Source: Boudabousia tangfeifanii (lineage in GTDB: Bacteria > Actinomycetota > Actinomycetes > Actinomycetales > Actinomycetaceae). Taken from it: a stretch of 64,000 nt of DNA. The translations under genes and the position numbers were made by a program. The stretch lies in assembly GCF_001856685.1 (NCBI RefSeq), contig NZ_CP017812.1:1984001-2048000 (forward strand), in the 5' to 3' direction. The notes under the pieces are model-generated. The model searched no databases and was not told where the DNA came from. It worked only from the letters and a program-made list of their open reading frames with translations. Below are positions 33,033-42,580 of this stretch, piece after piece; positions within the stretch are counted from its first letter, which is position 1, and every line of letters begins with the position of its first letter.

Positions 33033-34039
33033 CGCTTCCGGGACTTAGGATCGAGGGCGTCACGGACCACGTCACCCATCATGGTGAAAGCCAAAACGGT
33101 GAGGGCGAGGGCGCCTGCTGGGTAGAAGAGGACACTTGGTTGGCTACGCAAGGCGGCCTGGGCGCGAGAGATGTCGCCACCCCAAGACACTACCGAGGGC
33201 GGTAAGCCAATACCCATAAAGGACAAGGTAGCTTCAGAAACAATGAAAGCACCAAGCGAAACGGTCGCGTACACGATGATGGGAGCCAAAGAGTTCGGCA
33301 TGATGTGCGACAGCAGCGTCTTGAAACGCGATTTGCCGACCGCAATCGAGGCGGTGACGAACTCTTCGTTCTTGGTGGACATAACGGTACCGCGAGTAAT
33401 ACGGGCAATCTGGGTCCAACCGAAGGCCGCCAGCACTGCTGCCAACAACCAAACATCACGGTGGCTCTTAAACATCTGCATGGCGACGATTGCAGCCAAC
33501 ACGAATGGGATCGCGAAGAACACGTCAGTGATACGTGATAGCAAGGAATCGAGCCAGCCGCCGAGGTAACCAGCTAGTGCCCCAATGGTGGCCCCGAGCA
33601 GCACCGAAAGGATGGTGGCGATCAAACCTACCGACAAGGAGGCGCGTGCCCCGTAGATGACGCGGGAGTAGACGTCACAGCCTTGGCGGTCATAGCCGAA
33701 GGGATGCGACCAAGTGGGCTCACTTAGTGAGAGAGACAAAGTACAGAATTCGGGGTCCTGGCTGGTGAATAGTCGCGGTGCCATTGCCATGATAACCATC
33801 AAGGCAATAATGGCAGCTGCGATCCAGAAGAGCGGACGGCGACGTAGTTGCTTCCAGGCTTCTCCCCACATTGACGAGGGCGCCGAATCGTCGGGCACAG
33901 CGTCAACTGCACCGAGGCCAGTTTCGTCAACATCTGAAATGAAGCGGTGTTGGCCTGGAAGCGGAGTAATAACTCGGCCGGTTTTTTCAGGCCCGACTGG
34001 CACTGGATTGCCAGCAAGTGGTTCAAACTTCTCAGGCAT
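33029..34039 (-). CDS. Oligopeptide ABC transporter permease (OppC/DppC type)
   Basis: Membrane subunit of 336 residues with six helices. After a polar N-terminal tail, WIAAAIIALMVIMAMAPRLF is the first helix, and the EAA-loop-like ATPase contact region is seen as SIAVGKSRFKTLLSHIMPNS. ATG 34039 follows AAGGAT and overlaps the previous permease gene by 8 nt; the in-frame codons further upstream are within that gene. The order binding protein, OppB, OppC, OppDF is the standard one. Confidence 0.92.
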   Translation of the reverse strand: MPEKFEPLAGNPVPVGPEKTGRVITPLPGQHRFISDVDETGLGAVDAVPDDSAPSSMWGEAWKQLRRRPLFWIAAAIIALMVIMAMAPRLFTSQDPEFCTLSLSLSEPTWSHPFGYDRQGCDVYSRVIYGARASLSVGLIATILSVLLGATIGALAGYLGGWLDSLLSRITDVFFAIPFVLAAIVAMQMFKSHRDVWLLAAVLAAFGWTQIARITRGTVMSTKNEEFVTASIAVGKSRFKTLLSHIMPNSLAPIIVYATVSLGAFIVSEATLSFMGIGLPPSVVSWGGDISRAQAALRSQPSVLFYPAGALALTVLAFTMMGDVVRDALDPKSRKR

Positions 34040-34958
34040 AACGGATCCTTGGGTCGAGAGCGGCGTACAAGAGGTCCACAATCAAGTTAGCGACAATGTA
34101 GACCAACACAAGCACGGTGGTGATGGAAACGACGGTGGCGGGTTCACCCTTCAAAATGGCTTGGAACATGGTGCCACCGACACCGTTGATGGCGAAAATA
34201 CCTTCGGTGACGATCGCGCCACCCATCAAAGCGCCGAGGTCAGCACCGAGGAAGGTCACCACTGGGATCAGAGAGTTACGGAGCACGTGGCGCATCAGCA
34301 CGGAGCGACCATCAAGGCCCTTAGCGCGGGCGGTAGAAACGTAATCAGCATCCATGTTTTCGCTGATGGACTGGCGAGTTAGACGAATAACGTAAGCACA
34401 AGAAACCGCTCCAAGCACAATCGCTGGCATGAGCAGCGATTGGAAGGAGACATTTGAACCCACCGTCACTGGCAGTAACCGCCATTTAACTCCGATGAAG
34501 AACTGCATGACGAAGCCGATCACGAAGGTTGGGATCGAGATGACCAGCATGGAAACCACGAGGATGGTGGAGTCGAAGAATCCACCACGGCGTAGGCCGG
34601 AGATGACACCAAAGATGATGCCGAGTAGGGCTTCAAATACCAGTGCCATCAAGGCTAACTGGATGGTTACAGGGAAAGCGTTGGCCATTACTTCTGCAAC
34701 GGGCCGACCAGAGAAGGTTTTCCCAAAGTCTAGAGTGAGGATTCCCTTGAGGTAAAGCAAATATTGCATTGGAAGGGAACGGTCAAGGTTGTATTCGGCG
34801 CGGATTTTCGCTTGTGCTTCCGGTGGGAGCCCACGGTCACCGCCGAGGGCGATTACGGGGTCACCTGGCATGAGGAACACGAGGGCGTAGATCAGCATGG
34901 TGGCACCGAAAAACACCGGGATCATTTGCAGCACACGCCGGCCAATGTATCGCAGCAT
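34032..34958 (-). CDS. Oligopeptide ABC transporter permease (OppB/DppB type)
   Basis: Membrane subunit of 308 residues, six helices, opening with MLRYIGRRVLQMIPVFFGAT, the typical start of this subunit, and including the EAA-like segment DYVSTARAKGLDGRSVLMRHVLRNSL. ATG 34958 is chosen since AAAGGAAA lies upstream; the longer frame from 35009 would run into the intercistronic hairpin. It lies about 200 nt downstream of the binding-protein gene. Confidence 0.93.
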   Translation of the reverse strand: MLRYIGRRVLQMIPVFFGATMLIYALVFLMPGDPVIALGGDRGLPPEAQAKIRAEYNLDRSLPMQYLLYLKGILTLDFGKTFSGRPVAEVMANAFPVTIQLALMALVFEALLGIIFGVISGLRRGGFFDSTILVVSMLVISIPTFVIGFVMQFFIGVKWRLLPVTVGSNVSFQSLLMPAIVLGAVSCAYVIRLTRQSISENMDADYVSTARAKGLDGRSVLMRHVLRNSLIPVVTFLGADLGALMGGAIVTEGIFAINGVGGTMFQAILKGEPATVVSITTVLVLVYIVANLIVDLLYAALDPRIRYA

Positions 34959-35025
34959 TCGGATTTCCTTTGGTTCGTTTTGCCCCAGCTGGTGGGGCGA
35001 GTGGTTCAAGGTGGTTCATAAGTGT

Positions 35026-35070
35026 GGCCGCGAAAAAGGCCCGCTCTCTAATCAGACCTTTTTCGCGGCC
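35026..35070 (-). terminator. Intercistronic hairpin between binding protein and permeases
   Basis: GGCCGCGAAAAAGG (35026-35039) and its exact complement (35057-35070) form a 14-bp stem with a 17-nt loop, in the 195-nt gap of the opp operon. It is likely to reduce readthrough or stabilise the upstream message, giving more binding protein than permease. Confidence 0.7.
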
Positions 35071-35116
35071 GTTGCGGGAGAACTGTGAACCACGATCAGT
35101 TTCCCTAGTATGTGGC

Positions 35117-35144
35117 GGTAGCCGCCGCGTGGGCGGCGACTACC
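35117..35144 (-). repeat. Hairpin just after the opp binding-protein stop
   Basis: GGTAGCCGCC (35117-35126) pairs with GGCGGCGACTACC (35132-35144) with a small bulge, starting about 10 nt past the double stop TGATAA. It probably protects the 3' end of the binding-protein message. Confidence 0.55.
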
Positions 35145-35153
35145 GAGGAGTTA

Positions 35154-36758
35154 TCACTTCTTGGTGACTTGGTACAATAGTGGGCCGCCGTCCCAGCCGA
35201 ACTTAACGTTCTGGACCTTGTCGGAGGAACCACCAGTCATGTTGGAGTACCACAATGGCAGCACTGGCAAGTCGGATAGCAACTGGGTCTGCGCCTTGGT
35301 GAAGAGGGCGATGCCTTCTTCAGTGGTCTTGGCGGACAAACCTTCCTTCAACAACTTGTCAACCTCTGGGTTCGAGTACTGGACGTCGTTCGAAGGAGCG
35401 CCAGTTGCGTAGAGTGGGCCGAGGAAGTTGTAGATCGATGGGTAGTCAGCCATCCAGCCAGTACGGTAGGCGGTCTTGATTTCGTGCTTGGAAACCTTGG
35501 TACGCAAGGACTTGAAGTCCGGGTACGGGTCGCCTTCAGCAGCGATGCCTAGGTTGTTCTTGATCTGGTTGCAGAGGGCTTCAACCCATGCCTGGTGGCC
35601 ACCGTCAGAGTTGTATGCAACCTTGAAGGTTTCGTCATACTTGCTCATGGCGTCTGCCTTGGCCCAAAGTTCCTTAGCCTTGGCAGGATCGAAGTTTAGG
35701 ACCTCGTTGCCAGGAACCTTGTCGGACCAGCCAGCAATAACTGGGGAGGTGAAGTCCTTAGCTGGGGTACGGGTACCCTTGAAGATGGCCTGGGTAACTT
35801 CGTCACGGTTGATGGCCATCGAGAGGGCCTGACGACGGAGCTTGCCTTCTTCGCCACCGAAGTGTGGGTCATCCATGTTGATAGCGAGAGACTGGAAAAC
35901 AGCCGATGGCTTGTTAACTGCCCGGTCGCCGAGTTCCTTCTCAAAGGTGGAGAAGGCGGTGTCTGGGATGTTGTCCAAAACGTCTAGGTTACCCGAAAGT
36001 AGGTCGTTGTATGCCGGGTCTGGGGTAGCGTAGAACTTGAACTTAACACCGTTGTTCTGTGCCTTACGAGGACCATCGTAGTCTGGGTTTGGTACGAAGG
36101 TGGCATCCTGCTTGTGGTTCCAAGAAGCCAACTTGTAAGGACCGGAAGAATCTGGGTTTTCACCGAAGTCCTTGGCGCCGTCACCCATCGCCTTGTCAGG
36201 TAGTGGGGCGTAGGCCAAGTAGCCTAGACGCAATGGCCAGTCAGATTCTGGCTGGGATAGCTTGACGGTGAAGGTGTGATCGTCGACGACCTGAAGGCCG
36301 GACATTTCCTTACCTTCTTCGTAACCTTCAATGTCTTCGAAGAAGAAGGACTGACGCTGCTTTTCCTTAACGACAGCGTTCCATGCGTTTACGAAGTTAG
36401 CAGCCTTAATTTCGGTGCCATCGGTAAACTTTGCGCCTGCTTTAAGTTTAATGGTGTAGGTCTGGGAGTCATCAGTGGTAATCGACTCAGCCAATTCGTT
36501 CTGTGGCTTGCCGGTCTCATCGTAGGCCACCAAACGGCCGTAGAGCATACCGGACATGTTGCCACCACAAGTTTCGTTAGTGAGACCAGGGAGCAAGGGG
36601 TTTTCAGGTTCACAACCATTTACGGTTACGTAGGTTTCTTCCCCACCTGCTGGTTCGGCAGAGCCTGCAGCCCCGCCACCATCGTTAGCTCCACAGCCAG
36701 CCAAAGCAGCCGAGCCCGCTAGACTCAGAACTGCTACAAATGCGAGACGCTTTTTCAT
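35154..36758 (-). CDS. Oligopeptide ABC transporter substrate-binding lipoprotein
   Basis: Captures peptides outside the membrane. The 534-residue protein has a basic start (MKKRLAF), a hydrophobic core and the lipobox LAGC at about residue 20, then the SBP family 5 fold (GRLVAYDETGKPQNELAESI, TDGTEIKAANFVNAWNAV, TWNP-like GPYKLASWNH). ATG 36758 is chosen for GGAGGG upstream. TAAAGT with TTGCAG 18 nt upstream may be the promoter, about 50 nt before the start. It is the first gene of the opp operon and ends with two stops in a row. Confidence 0.94.
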   Translation of the reverse strand: MKKRLAFVAVLSLAGSAALAGCGANDGGGAAGSAEPAGGEETYVTVNGCEPENPLLPGLTNETCGGNMSGMLYGRLVAYDETGKPQNELAESITTDDSQTYTIKLKAGAKFTDGTEIKAANFVNAWNAVVKEKQRQSFFFEDIEGYEEGKEMSGLQVVDDHTFTVKLSQPESDWPLRLGYLAYAPLPDKAMGDGAKDFGENPDSSGPYKLASWNHKQDATFVPNPDYDGPRKAQNNGVKFKFYATPDPAYNDLLSGNLDVLDNIPDTAFSTFEKELGDRAVNKPSAVFQSLAINMDDPHFGGEEGKLRRQALSMAINRDEVTQAIFKGTRTPAKDFTSPVIAGWSDKVPGNEVLNFDPAKAKELWAKADAMSKYDETFKVAYNSDGGHQAWVEALCNQIKNNLGIAAEGDPYPDFKSLRTKVSKHEIKTAYRTGWMADYPSIYNFLGPLYATGAPSNDVQYSNPEVDKLLKEGLSAKTTEEGIALFTKAQTQLLSDLPVLPLWYSNMTGGSSDKVQNVKFGWDGGPLLYQVTKK

Positions 36759-36938
36759 TTCGCCCTCCATGTTGAGTGCGCACATCCATGCGCTTTTCAT
36801 TACGAAAAGAAACTTTACCTTCGCTTTACTAAAGTCTGCAACTTGATTTGCTCAATTTTCCTTTTCGTTACTGAAATGTAATTGAAAGCTAAGAAATTCC
36901 CCACTTTATTTTCTTTGCGTTTCACATTAGAGCCTAAG

Positions 36939-36944
36939 TAAAGT
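36939..36944 (+). promoter_or_regulatory. -10 box of a probable leaderless promoter for the LytR_C gene
   Basis: TAAAGT, 6 nt before GTG 36951; no ribosome binding site is present. Confidence 0.5.
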
Positions 36945-36950
36945 ACCTTT

Positions 36951-37643
36951 GTGACTGTGAGTGGCAAGCAAAATCCGCGCGCTCTATACCGAAGCGCCCT
37001 CGAAAAGAAACGCACAACCACGTTTTTGGTTTTATTCGGCTGGTTAGCAGTCGTCCTTGTGGTGGGCTTTTTATTCGCAACTGGCGCCATTAAGGCCCCT
37101 TATGATCCTCCGTTCTCCCATGGGGCGATTAAACCTACCTATTACACGACTCCTTGTTTGGCTGATGATGCCAAACCGGTTTCACCCAATCAGGTAAAAG
37201 TGCGTGTGCTAAATGCTACTGATCAGCGTGGTCTTGCTACTAAGGTGGGAGATGCTTTGACTGCTGGCGGTTTCGTGGTTACTAAAGTAGGTAACGCAGC
37301 CGCAGAAGTTGAAGGTGCCGCAGATATTCGCACCTCGATTTACAGCATCTCTGAAGCTTATGAACTCCAGCGTATGGTGCCAGATGCGGCAATTACGTTG
37401 ATGCCAGGCGGCTCTCCAAATAATACTGAGTTGGAACTTTTGCTTGGTAATGCCTTTAACCAAGTGGTTACTCCTGAAGGCGCCTCGGACTTAAGTCAGC
37501 AGCGTCAAGCAGGCGAAGCAGCTAACTGTAAACCAGTCGATCCCTTGTTCATTAAAGAAAGCAAGGAAGAATCGGGAGCAGACGAAGCCACGATGGAAGG
37601 TCCCGCCCCGGCGGAAGGAACTCCAGCTCCAGCTGCCAAGTGA
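36951..37643 (+). CDS. Membrane-anchored LytR_C-domain protein
   Basis: A 230-residue protein with one N-terminal membrane helix (TTFLVLFGWLAVVLVVGFLFATG) and an extracellular LytR C-terminal domain (VRVLNATDQRGLATKVGDALTAGGFVV, about 80-170), followed by a Glu-Pro-Ala tail. The domain is often found at the end of LCP ligases that attach polymers to peptidoglycan; here it stands alone, as in many actinobacteria, with unknown role. The start GTG is leaderless. A small two-helix protein gene follows 9 nt downstream and a BASS transporter after that. Confidence 0.85.
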   Translation: MTVSGKQNPRALYRSALEKKRTTTFLVLFGWLAVVLVVGFLFATGAIKAPYDPPFSHGAIKPTYYTTPCLADDAKPVSPNQVKVRVLNATDQRGLATKVGDALTAGGFVVTKVGNAAAEVEGAADIRTSIYSISEAYELQRMVPDAAITLMPGGSPNNTELELLLGNAFNQVVTPEGASDLSQQRQAGEAANCKPVDPLFIKESKEESGADEATMEGPAPAEGTPAPAAK

Positions 37644-37652
37644 GGTTAAAGT

Positions 37653-37880
37653 TTGGACGATACTACTCGCCGTTTAACCACTGCCGCTAAGGTTTTTATT
37701 TTTCTTGGAGCCGTCGCCTTTGGGCTAGAAATTATTGGCTTGATCCTTGCTGGTATCGCGCAATACCGGGCAAGCCGTTATCCTTATCCGGGACAAACGC
37801 AGATTAAATCGCTTATTTGGCTAGCAATAATCTTGCTTTTGTTCCATGCTGTCATTCTTCTTTTTTATTACTTTTACTAA
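37653..37880 (+). CDS. Small two-helix membrane protein
   Basis: A 75-residue protein with two membrane helices (VFIFLGAVAFGLEIIGLILAGI and SLIWLAIILLLFHAVILLFYYF) and a short Tyr-rich loop. It starts with TTG; AGG lies 7 nt upstream and no better start exists. It fits between the LytR_C gene and the BASS transporter with gaps of 9 and 11 nt, which supports a real gene. Function unknown. Confidence 0.65.
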   Translation: MDDTTRRLTTAAKVFIFLGAVAFGLEIIGLILAGIAQYRASRYPYPGQTQIKSLIWLAIILLLFHAVILLFYYFY

Positions 37881-37891
37881 TTGGTGATTAA

Positions 37892-38866
37892 GTGACTACT
37901 GCTAACAAGTCAGAGCAGTCTTTGCGTTCCGCACTGACTGCCGCTATTGGGTTCCCTGCAATCGTAATTTTAGCTGGGGTGCTTGGTTGGGCCACTCCAG
38001 GGATCTACGCTCCCATTAGCCCTCATATTTTGCCTCTTCTCGGCGTCATTATGTTCGGGATGGGTTTGACCTTGCGTCCTGGCCCAGTGATTGCGCTGTT
38101 TAAACGACCATGGATTTTGCTCGTTGGCAGTGCCGCGCAGTTTATTATCATGCCAATTGCCGGTTGGGCGGTCGCCGAGGCTTTAGGTCTACCTGCTGCT
38201 CTAGCCATTGGTGTCATTATGGTAGGTGCTTCCCCCGGCGGGACGGCCTCGAATGTGGTCGCTTACCTCGCCAAAGGTGACGTGGCTTTGTCGGTTGGTC
38301 TGACTACCCTTTCGACGTTGTTGGCACCGATTCTGACTCCTGCGTGGGTGCTTTACCTAGGTGGCACTTCGATCAGTGTTTCTTTTGCCAAAATGTCTTG
38401 GACCGTGGTTCAGGTAGTCTTATTGCCGGTCATTGGCGGCTTTATTGTGCACCTGCTGTTGCCCAAGTTGGTGGCTGCCATGGAACCGATTTTACCTTGG
38501 GCTTCGGCCATTACAGTGGCTGTCGTCCTCGGTTCAGTGGTAGCCGGTTCCTCTGCTTCCCTTTCTACGGTTGGCCCTTTGGTGTTCTTGGCTGTGGTTA
38601 TCCATAACCTGATTGGGATGTCGATCGGTTACGGTGTGGCTCGTGCCTGCAAGCTCGATCGGGCTGCTCGTCGCACGATGGCGATCGAGGTCGGGATGCA
38701 GAACTCTGGTCTGGCCTCCGGCTTGGCTAAGACTTTCGTGCCAGCTCCCGAGGCGGCAGTTGCTGGCGCCATCTTCTCGGTTTGGCACAACGTGTCGGGG
38801 TCAATTTACGCCGGTTTTGCCCGCTACTGGGATTCCACTCACGCTACAACTAGCAACGAAAAGTAA
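37892..38866 (+). CDS. BASS-family sodium symporter
   Basis: Sodium-driven importer of the bile acid:sodium symporter family; bacterial members carry organic anions such as pantoate or keto acids, so bile acids should not be assumed. The 324-residue protein has nine to ten helices and the family core motifs FGMGLTLRP, VGASPGGTASNVVAYLAKGD and IEVGMQNSGLASGLA with the sodium-site residues (EVGMQN). GTG 37892 with GGTGATTAA upstream. Third gene of the likely LytR_C operon. Confidence 0.9.
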   Translation: MTTANKSEQSLRSALTAAIGFPAIVILAGVLGWATPGIYAPISPHILPLLGVIMFGMGLTLRPGPVIALFKRPWILLVGSAAQFIIMPIAGWAVAEALGLPAALAIGVIMVGASPGGTASNVVAYLAKGDVALSVGLTTLSTLLAPILTPAWVLYLGGTSISVSFAKMSWTVVQVVLLPVIGGFIVHLLLPKLVAAMEPILPWASAITVAVVLGSVVAGSSASLSTVGPLVFLAVVIHNLIGMSIGYGVARACKLDRAARRTMAIEVGMQNSGLASGLAKTFVPAPEAAVAGAIFSVWHNVSGSIYAGFARYWDSTHATTSNEK

Positions 38867-38959
38867 AGCTTCTTTACTTTTCCACAGGCTTTCTCACCCA
38901 CAACTTTCTGCTTTAAAAGGGTTTTAATGCCTGTGCCCTTAAGGTAAAGTATGGGTGTT

Positions 38960-41116
38960 ATGAGCCAGTTAACTCCCAACCAGGCCAATAGCCGAGCTTC
39001 GAACAGTTTGGCTAAAAACCCCAATTCCGTTTCCGTCCCGGACGCCCCAAAAGTGAACTGGACGGTACTGGTGGCGTCCTCGGTTCTGATTATTTCGGTG
39101 GCTTTGTGGGCGATCATCTCTCCTGCGGGAGCACAGGCTGCGCTGGCTTCTGCGGTGGGACTGGTTTCGGTGGAACTAGGCTGGTTCTATATTGCTACCG
39201 GGGCGATTGTTCTTGCGTTTATGCTGTGGATTGCTCTGTCGGCTAACGGTAAGCGGCGTTTGGGGCCTGATGACGCTACTCCGCAGTTTCGGCCGTATGC
39301 CTGGGCTTCCATGCTTTTCGCGGCAGGCATCGGGGTCGATTTATTGTTCTTCTCGGTGGCAGAGCCGGTAGCCCAGTATTATGAACCGCCAGTTGGTTCG
39401 GGCGAATCAGTGGAATCTGCCCGCCAAGCAGTGGCTTTGACTCTTTTCCACTATGGGATTACTGGTTGGGCCATCTATGCTCTGATGGGGCTTGCTTTTG
39501 GCTATTTCGCCTACCGTTTCAACTTGCCCCTTTCGATTCGTTCCGCTTTGTACCCTTTAATCGGCAAACGGATTCATGGTTCGGTTGGTGACGCGGTTGA
39601 GGTTGCAGCCATCCTCGGCACGATTTTCGGGGTTGCTACCTCGTTAGGGATTGGCGTGGTGCAGCTGAACTATGGTCTCACCTATCTTTTCGGGGTGCCA
39701 GAACGGCTGGCAGTGCAGCTCGCCCTCGTTTCTTTGGCAGTGATTGTGGCGACGATTAGTGCCGTCTCGGGTGTGGATAAGGGCATTAAGCGGCTGTCGG
39801 AAATCAACGTTGGTCTGGCCCTGATTTTGGTCTTTTATGTTTTCGTCACGGGGCGCACTTCGTTTTTGCTTAATGCCTTAGTTATGAACGTGGGCGACTA
39901 TTTGGCGCTGCTTCCCCAGTGGTGGCTTAACACATACGCTTTCGATAACAACCAAACCTGGATGGATACGTGGACTTTGTTCTTCTGGGCATGGTGGGTT
40001 GCTTGGGCCCCCTTTGTGGGCTTGTTCTTGGCTCGTATTTCTAAGGGTCGAACGATTCGCCAGTACGTTTTGGGGACTTTAACGATCCCGTTCCTGTTCG
40101 TACTTGGTTGGGTGAGCGTTTTTGGTAACTCGGCCCTAGATGTGGTGCGTCATGGGGATGATGCCTTTGGCAAGTTGGCACTTTCGCACCCTGAACGTGC
40201 TTTCTATCTGCTTTTGAGTCAATACCCGGGTGCTACTTTCGTGGCCGGTTTGGCTTCCTTGATTGGTTTGCTGTTGTACGTTACGAGTGCGGATTCAGCC
40301 GCCTTAGTGATGGCAAATTTTTCCTCAAATATCGAGGATACTACCGGTGATGGTCCCCGCTGGTTGCGAGTCTATTGGGCGGCTTTGACGGGCATTTTGA
40401 CCTTGGCAATGCTTTTGGTTGGCGGGATTTCAGCTTTGCAGTCGGCCACCATTGTGATGGGTTTGCCGTTCGCTTTTGTGCTTTATTTGCTGATGATTTC
40501 TTTGGTTCGTACTTTGCGTGCCGAGGACGCCCGTGCTGTCGTCGCGCCTACCTTGGAAGCTTTGGCAACTCCCCCGCCTAGCGCTGATCCCTTGTCCGCT
40601 TTGAACTTGAGTTGGTCGCAGTGGCTTTCTCGCGCTACCGCTTACCCGACCGCCACGCAGGTGAATGATTTTGTTCTTTCTACGGTCTCTCCTGCCTTGA
40701 ATCAGGTAGCCCAAGTTTTGCGCGAGCAGGGCTTTGAGGCCAGCGTGGAAGTTGATGAGGTGATGGGCTTCATTACTGGCACCACCGCGATTTCCACCGT
40801 GCAGTTGCGGGTCCCGCTGGCTCCGCAGCAAGTCTTTACTTACACGGTTTATCCGGCTCAGGAATCAGTGCCTTCCTTTGCCCTGCGGCTGGACCCACTG
40901 CGCGATGTGTACTTCCAAGTTTTGGCACATTCAGAAATGGAAGGGGCTCGTTCTCGCTGGGCTGGGGTTAATCAAGAGCGAGTGGAGCGTGAGCTCACCG
41001 CCAACGGTACTTGGGCACCCCCAACTAGTGATTATGACCTTTGGGAGCTAACTTCTGAGCAGGTTGCCGCCGACGCTTCCGGGCATTTCCAAAATGCCCT
41101 AGAAAGCCTTGCATAG
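38960..41116 (+). CDS. BCCT-family transporter (glycine betaine/choline type)
   Basis: Sodium- or proton-coupled uptake of a quaternary ammonium compound for osmoprotection. The 718-residue protein has twelve helices in its first 540 residues; the trimethylammonium-binding region is seen as FFWAWWVAWAPFVGLFLARIS. A C-terminal extension of about 170 residues resembles the cytoplasmic tail of BetT-type choline transporters. ATG 38960 is chosen; TAAAGT stands 9 nt upstream and there is no clear ribosome binding site, so a leader of only a few nt is likely. ATG 38951 directly after the -10 box is unlikely to be used. The substrate is inferred. Confidence 0.9.
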   Translation: MSQLTPNQANSRASNSLAKNPNSVSVPDAPKVNWTVLVASSVLIISVALWAIISPAGAQAALASAVGLVSVELGWFYIATGAIVLAFMLWIALSANGKRRLGPDDATPQFRPYAWASMLFAAGIGVDLLFFSVAEPVAQYYEPPVGSGESVESARQAVALTLFHYGITGWAIYALMGLAFGYFAYRFNLPLSIRSALYPLIGKRIHGSVGDAVEVAAILGTIFGVATSLGIGVVQLNYGLTYLFGVPERLAVQLALVSLAVIVATISAVSGVDKGIKRLSEINVGLALILVFYVFVTGRTSFLLNALVMNVGDYLALLPQWWLNTYAFDNNQTWMDTWTLFFWAWWVAWAPFVGLFLARISKGRTIRQYVLGTLTIPFLFVLGWVSVFGNSALDVVRHGDDAFGKLALSHPERAFYLLLSQYPGATFVAGLASLIGLLLYVTSADSAALVMANFSSNIEDTTGDGPRWLRVYWAALTGILTLAMLLVGGISALQSATIVMGLPFAFVLYLLMISLVRTLRAEDARAVVAPTLEALATPPPSADPLSALNLSWSQWLSRATAYPTATQVNDFVLSTVSPALNQVAQVLREQGFEASVEVDEVMGFITGTTAISTVQLRVPLAPQQVFTYTVYPAQESVPSFALRLDPLRDVYFQVLAHSEMEGARSRWAGVNQERVERELTANGTWAPPTSDYDLWELTSEQVAADASGHFQNALESLA

Positions 41117-41219
41117 GGCATTGAACCCTGGGATGGCCGCACCCCAGACCACCCAATAGAAAGCCTCGCATAGGGCGTCAGCTTCCTAGATGATGCGGCT
41201 GGCTAATCTTGAGTAGAAG

Positions 41220-41257
41220 TTACCCCAGACAACCTCTGATGGGTCTGTCTGGGGTAA
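41220..41257. terminator. Bidirectional terminator between BCCT gene and ABC exporter
   Basis: TTACCCCAGAC (41220-41230) and GTCTGGGGTAA (41247-41257) are exact complements with ACC/GGGT pairing inside the loop. It lies between convergent genes. Confidence 0.7.
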
Positions 41258-41287
41258 GTTCCTCTAGTTTTAGTTACTATTCCAGTT

Positions 41288-42580
41288 TCAGTTGCTGTTC
41301 CAGGCGTCCTTTAGCTTTACCCGATCGCCGGTACGTAGGATTGCCCCTCGGTAAATGCGGGCACTGACCCAAATCATGAGTGGACAGAACACTAAACCAA
41401 GCACAATGCTGACCACATTATCGGTAGTGGTGGCAACGCCTAGGGCATTACGCGAAGGCGACAGGAAAGGTGCGAAAACTGGCACGTAGGACATGTATTT
41501 CGCTACTACCGAGTCTGGATTCGAAGGAAGAACCGAGCTTGCCACAATATAGGGCACAAGGGCCATCATCATAATTGGCATGGAAAGTTGCCCTAGGTCT
41601 TCTTGACGCGAAACGGTAGCTGCCGCCCCCGCGTAGATCAGAGCATAGGTGAAGAAGCCAAGGATTAGCCAGAAAACGGAGAGGGCAAAGATTTTCCCGA
41701 ACTCGATTTGGACACCACCTAGATCACCTAGCAAGTACGAGGTGAGAGCCCCGGCTCCTACGAAAATAAATGTAGTGATGAGGGATGAGATCCCAGCGCC
41801 TAGCACTTTACCGGTTAACAGAGATGAGGATCTTACTGTGGCCAGCAAGATTTCGACGATGCGGGAGGATTTTTCTTCCACCACGCTCATGGCCACCATG
41901 GATCCGCTAGAAACAATCAGCATGAATAGCAGGATGGTAAGCACAAAGCTGACTACGATTCCCGCAATTCCAGTTCCGGAATCTCCCCGTTTTTCCACGC
42001 GCAAAAGCACGGTTTTCGGGGTAGCTTGAGCAATTTCAGCGTTTACTTTCTGCGGATCTCCACCTAGCTGGTTAATCTGTTTAGCCAGCTCGTTTTGGGA
42101 GTTTAAGGCGGTTAGCTGCGAAACGAAAGCGGTGTTTACTCGGCTCCATCCCACCACTTCGATTGGGGTGGTTTTGGTGTCAACAAACAGGTCGATTTTG
42201 TCGCCGTTTTCAATGTCTTTTTCACCGTCGGCTCGGCTCATGACTACCAGTTCAACCGGACTGGCGTCCTCGTCCATGGATTTTATTTGGCTAATCCCTG
42301 GAACCCGATCGGGATCGTTGATCCCAACCACGAGTTTATCGGACGAGGCATTGAGATAATGCATCCCCACGGCCCCGGCAATGGCAAAGAGTGCCATCAC
42401 GATGGTGGTGATGATGGTCGACTTCTTAAAGAGAACAACTTTGAGTTCACGGCCAATCACAAGCTTGATTTCGGCCCCACGACTCAGTTTGCTGTCATGA
42501 CTATTCATAGGTGCTTCAGCGCTATTCCTTTGACGAGTTCGTTTGGGGAAGTGTTCGGTCGTTGAGGTTGCTTCACTCAT
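41288..42580 (-). CDS. ABC exporter permease (NatB/ABC-2 type)
   Basis: A 430-residue membrane protein with one N-terminal helix, a large extracellular domain (about 80-230) and five or six C-terminal helices, the layout of NatB-like exporters. It contains the VVEEKSSRIVEILLATVRS coupling motif typical of this family. The ATG overlaps the ATPase stop as ATGA. Relatives export sodium or drugs; no substrate can be inferred here. A polar tail of about 35 residues precedes the first helix. Confidence 0.88.
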   Translation of the reverse strand: MSEATSTTEHFPKRTRQRNSAEAPMNSHDSKLSRGAEIKLVIGRELKVVLFKKSTIITTIVMALFAIAGAVGMHYLNASSDKLVVGINDPDRVPGISQIKSMDEDASPVELVVMSRADGEKDIENGDKIDLFVDTKTTPIEVVGWSRVNTAFVSQLTALNSQNELAKQINQLGGDPQKVNAEIAQATPKTVLLRVEKRGDSGTGIAGIVVSFVLTILLFMLIVSSGSMVAMSVVEEKSSRIVEILLATVRSSSLLTGKVLGAGISSLITTFIFVGAGALTSYLLGDLGGVQIEFGKIFALSVFWLILGFFTYALIYAGAAATVSRQEDLGQLSMPIMMMALVPYIVASSVLPSNPDSVVAKYMSYVPVFAPFLSPSRNALGVATTTDNVVSIVLGLVFCPLMIWVSARIYRGAILRTGDRVKLKDAWNSN

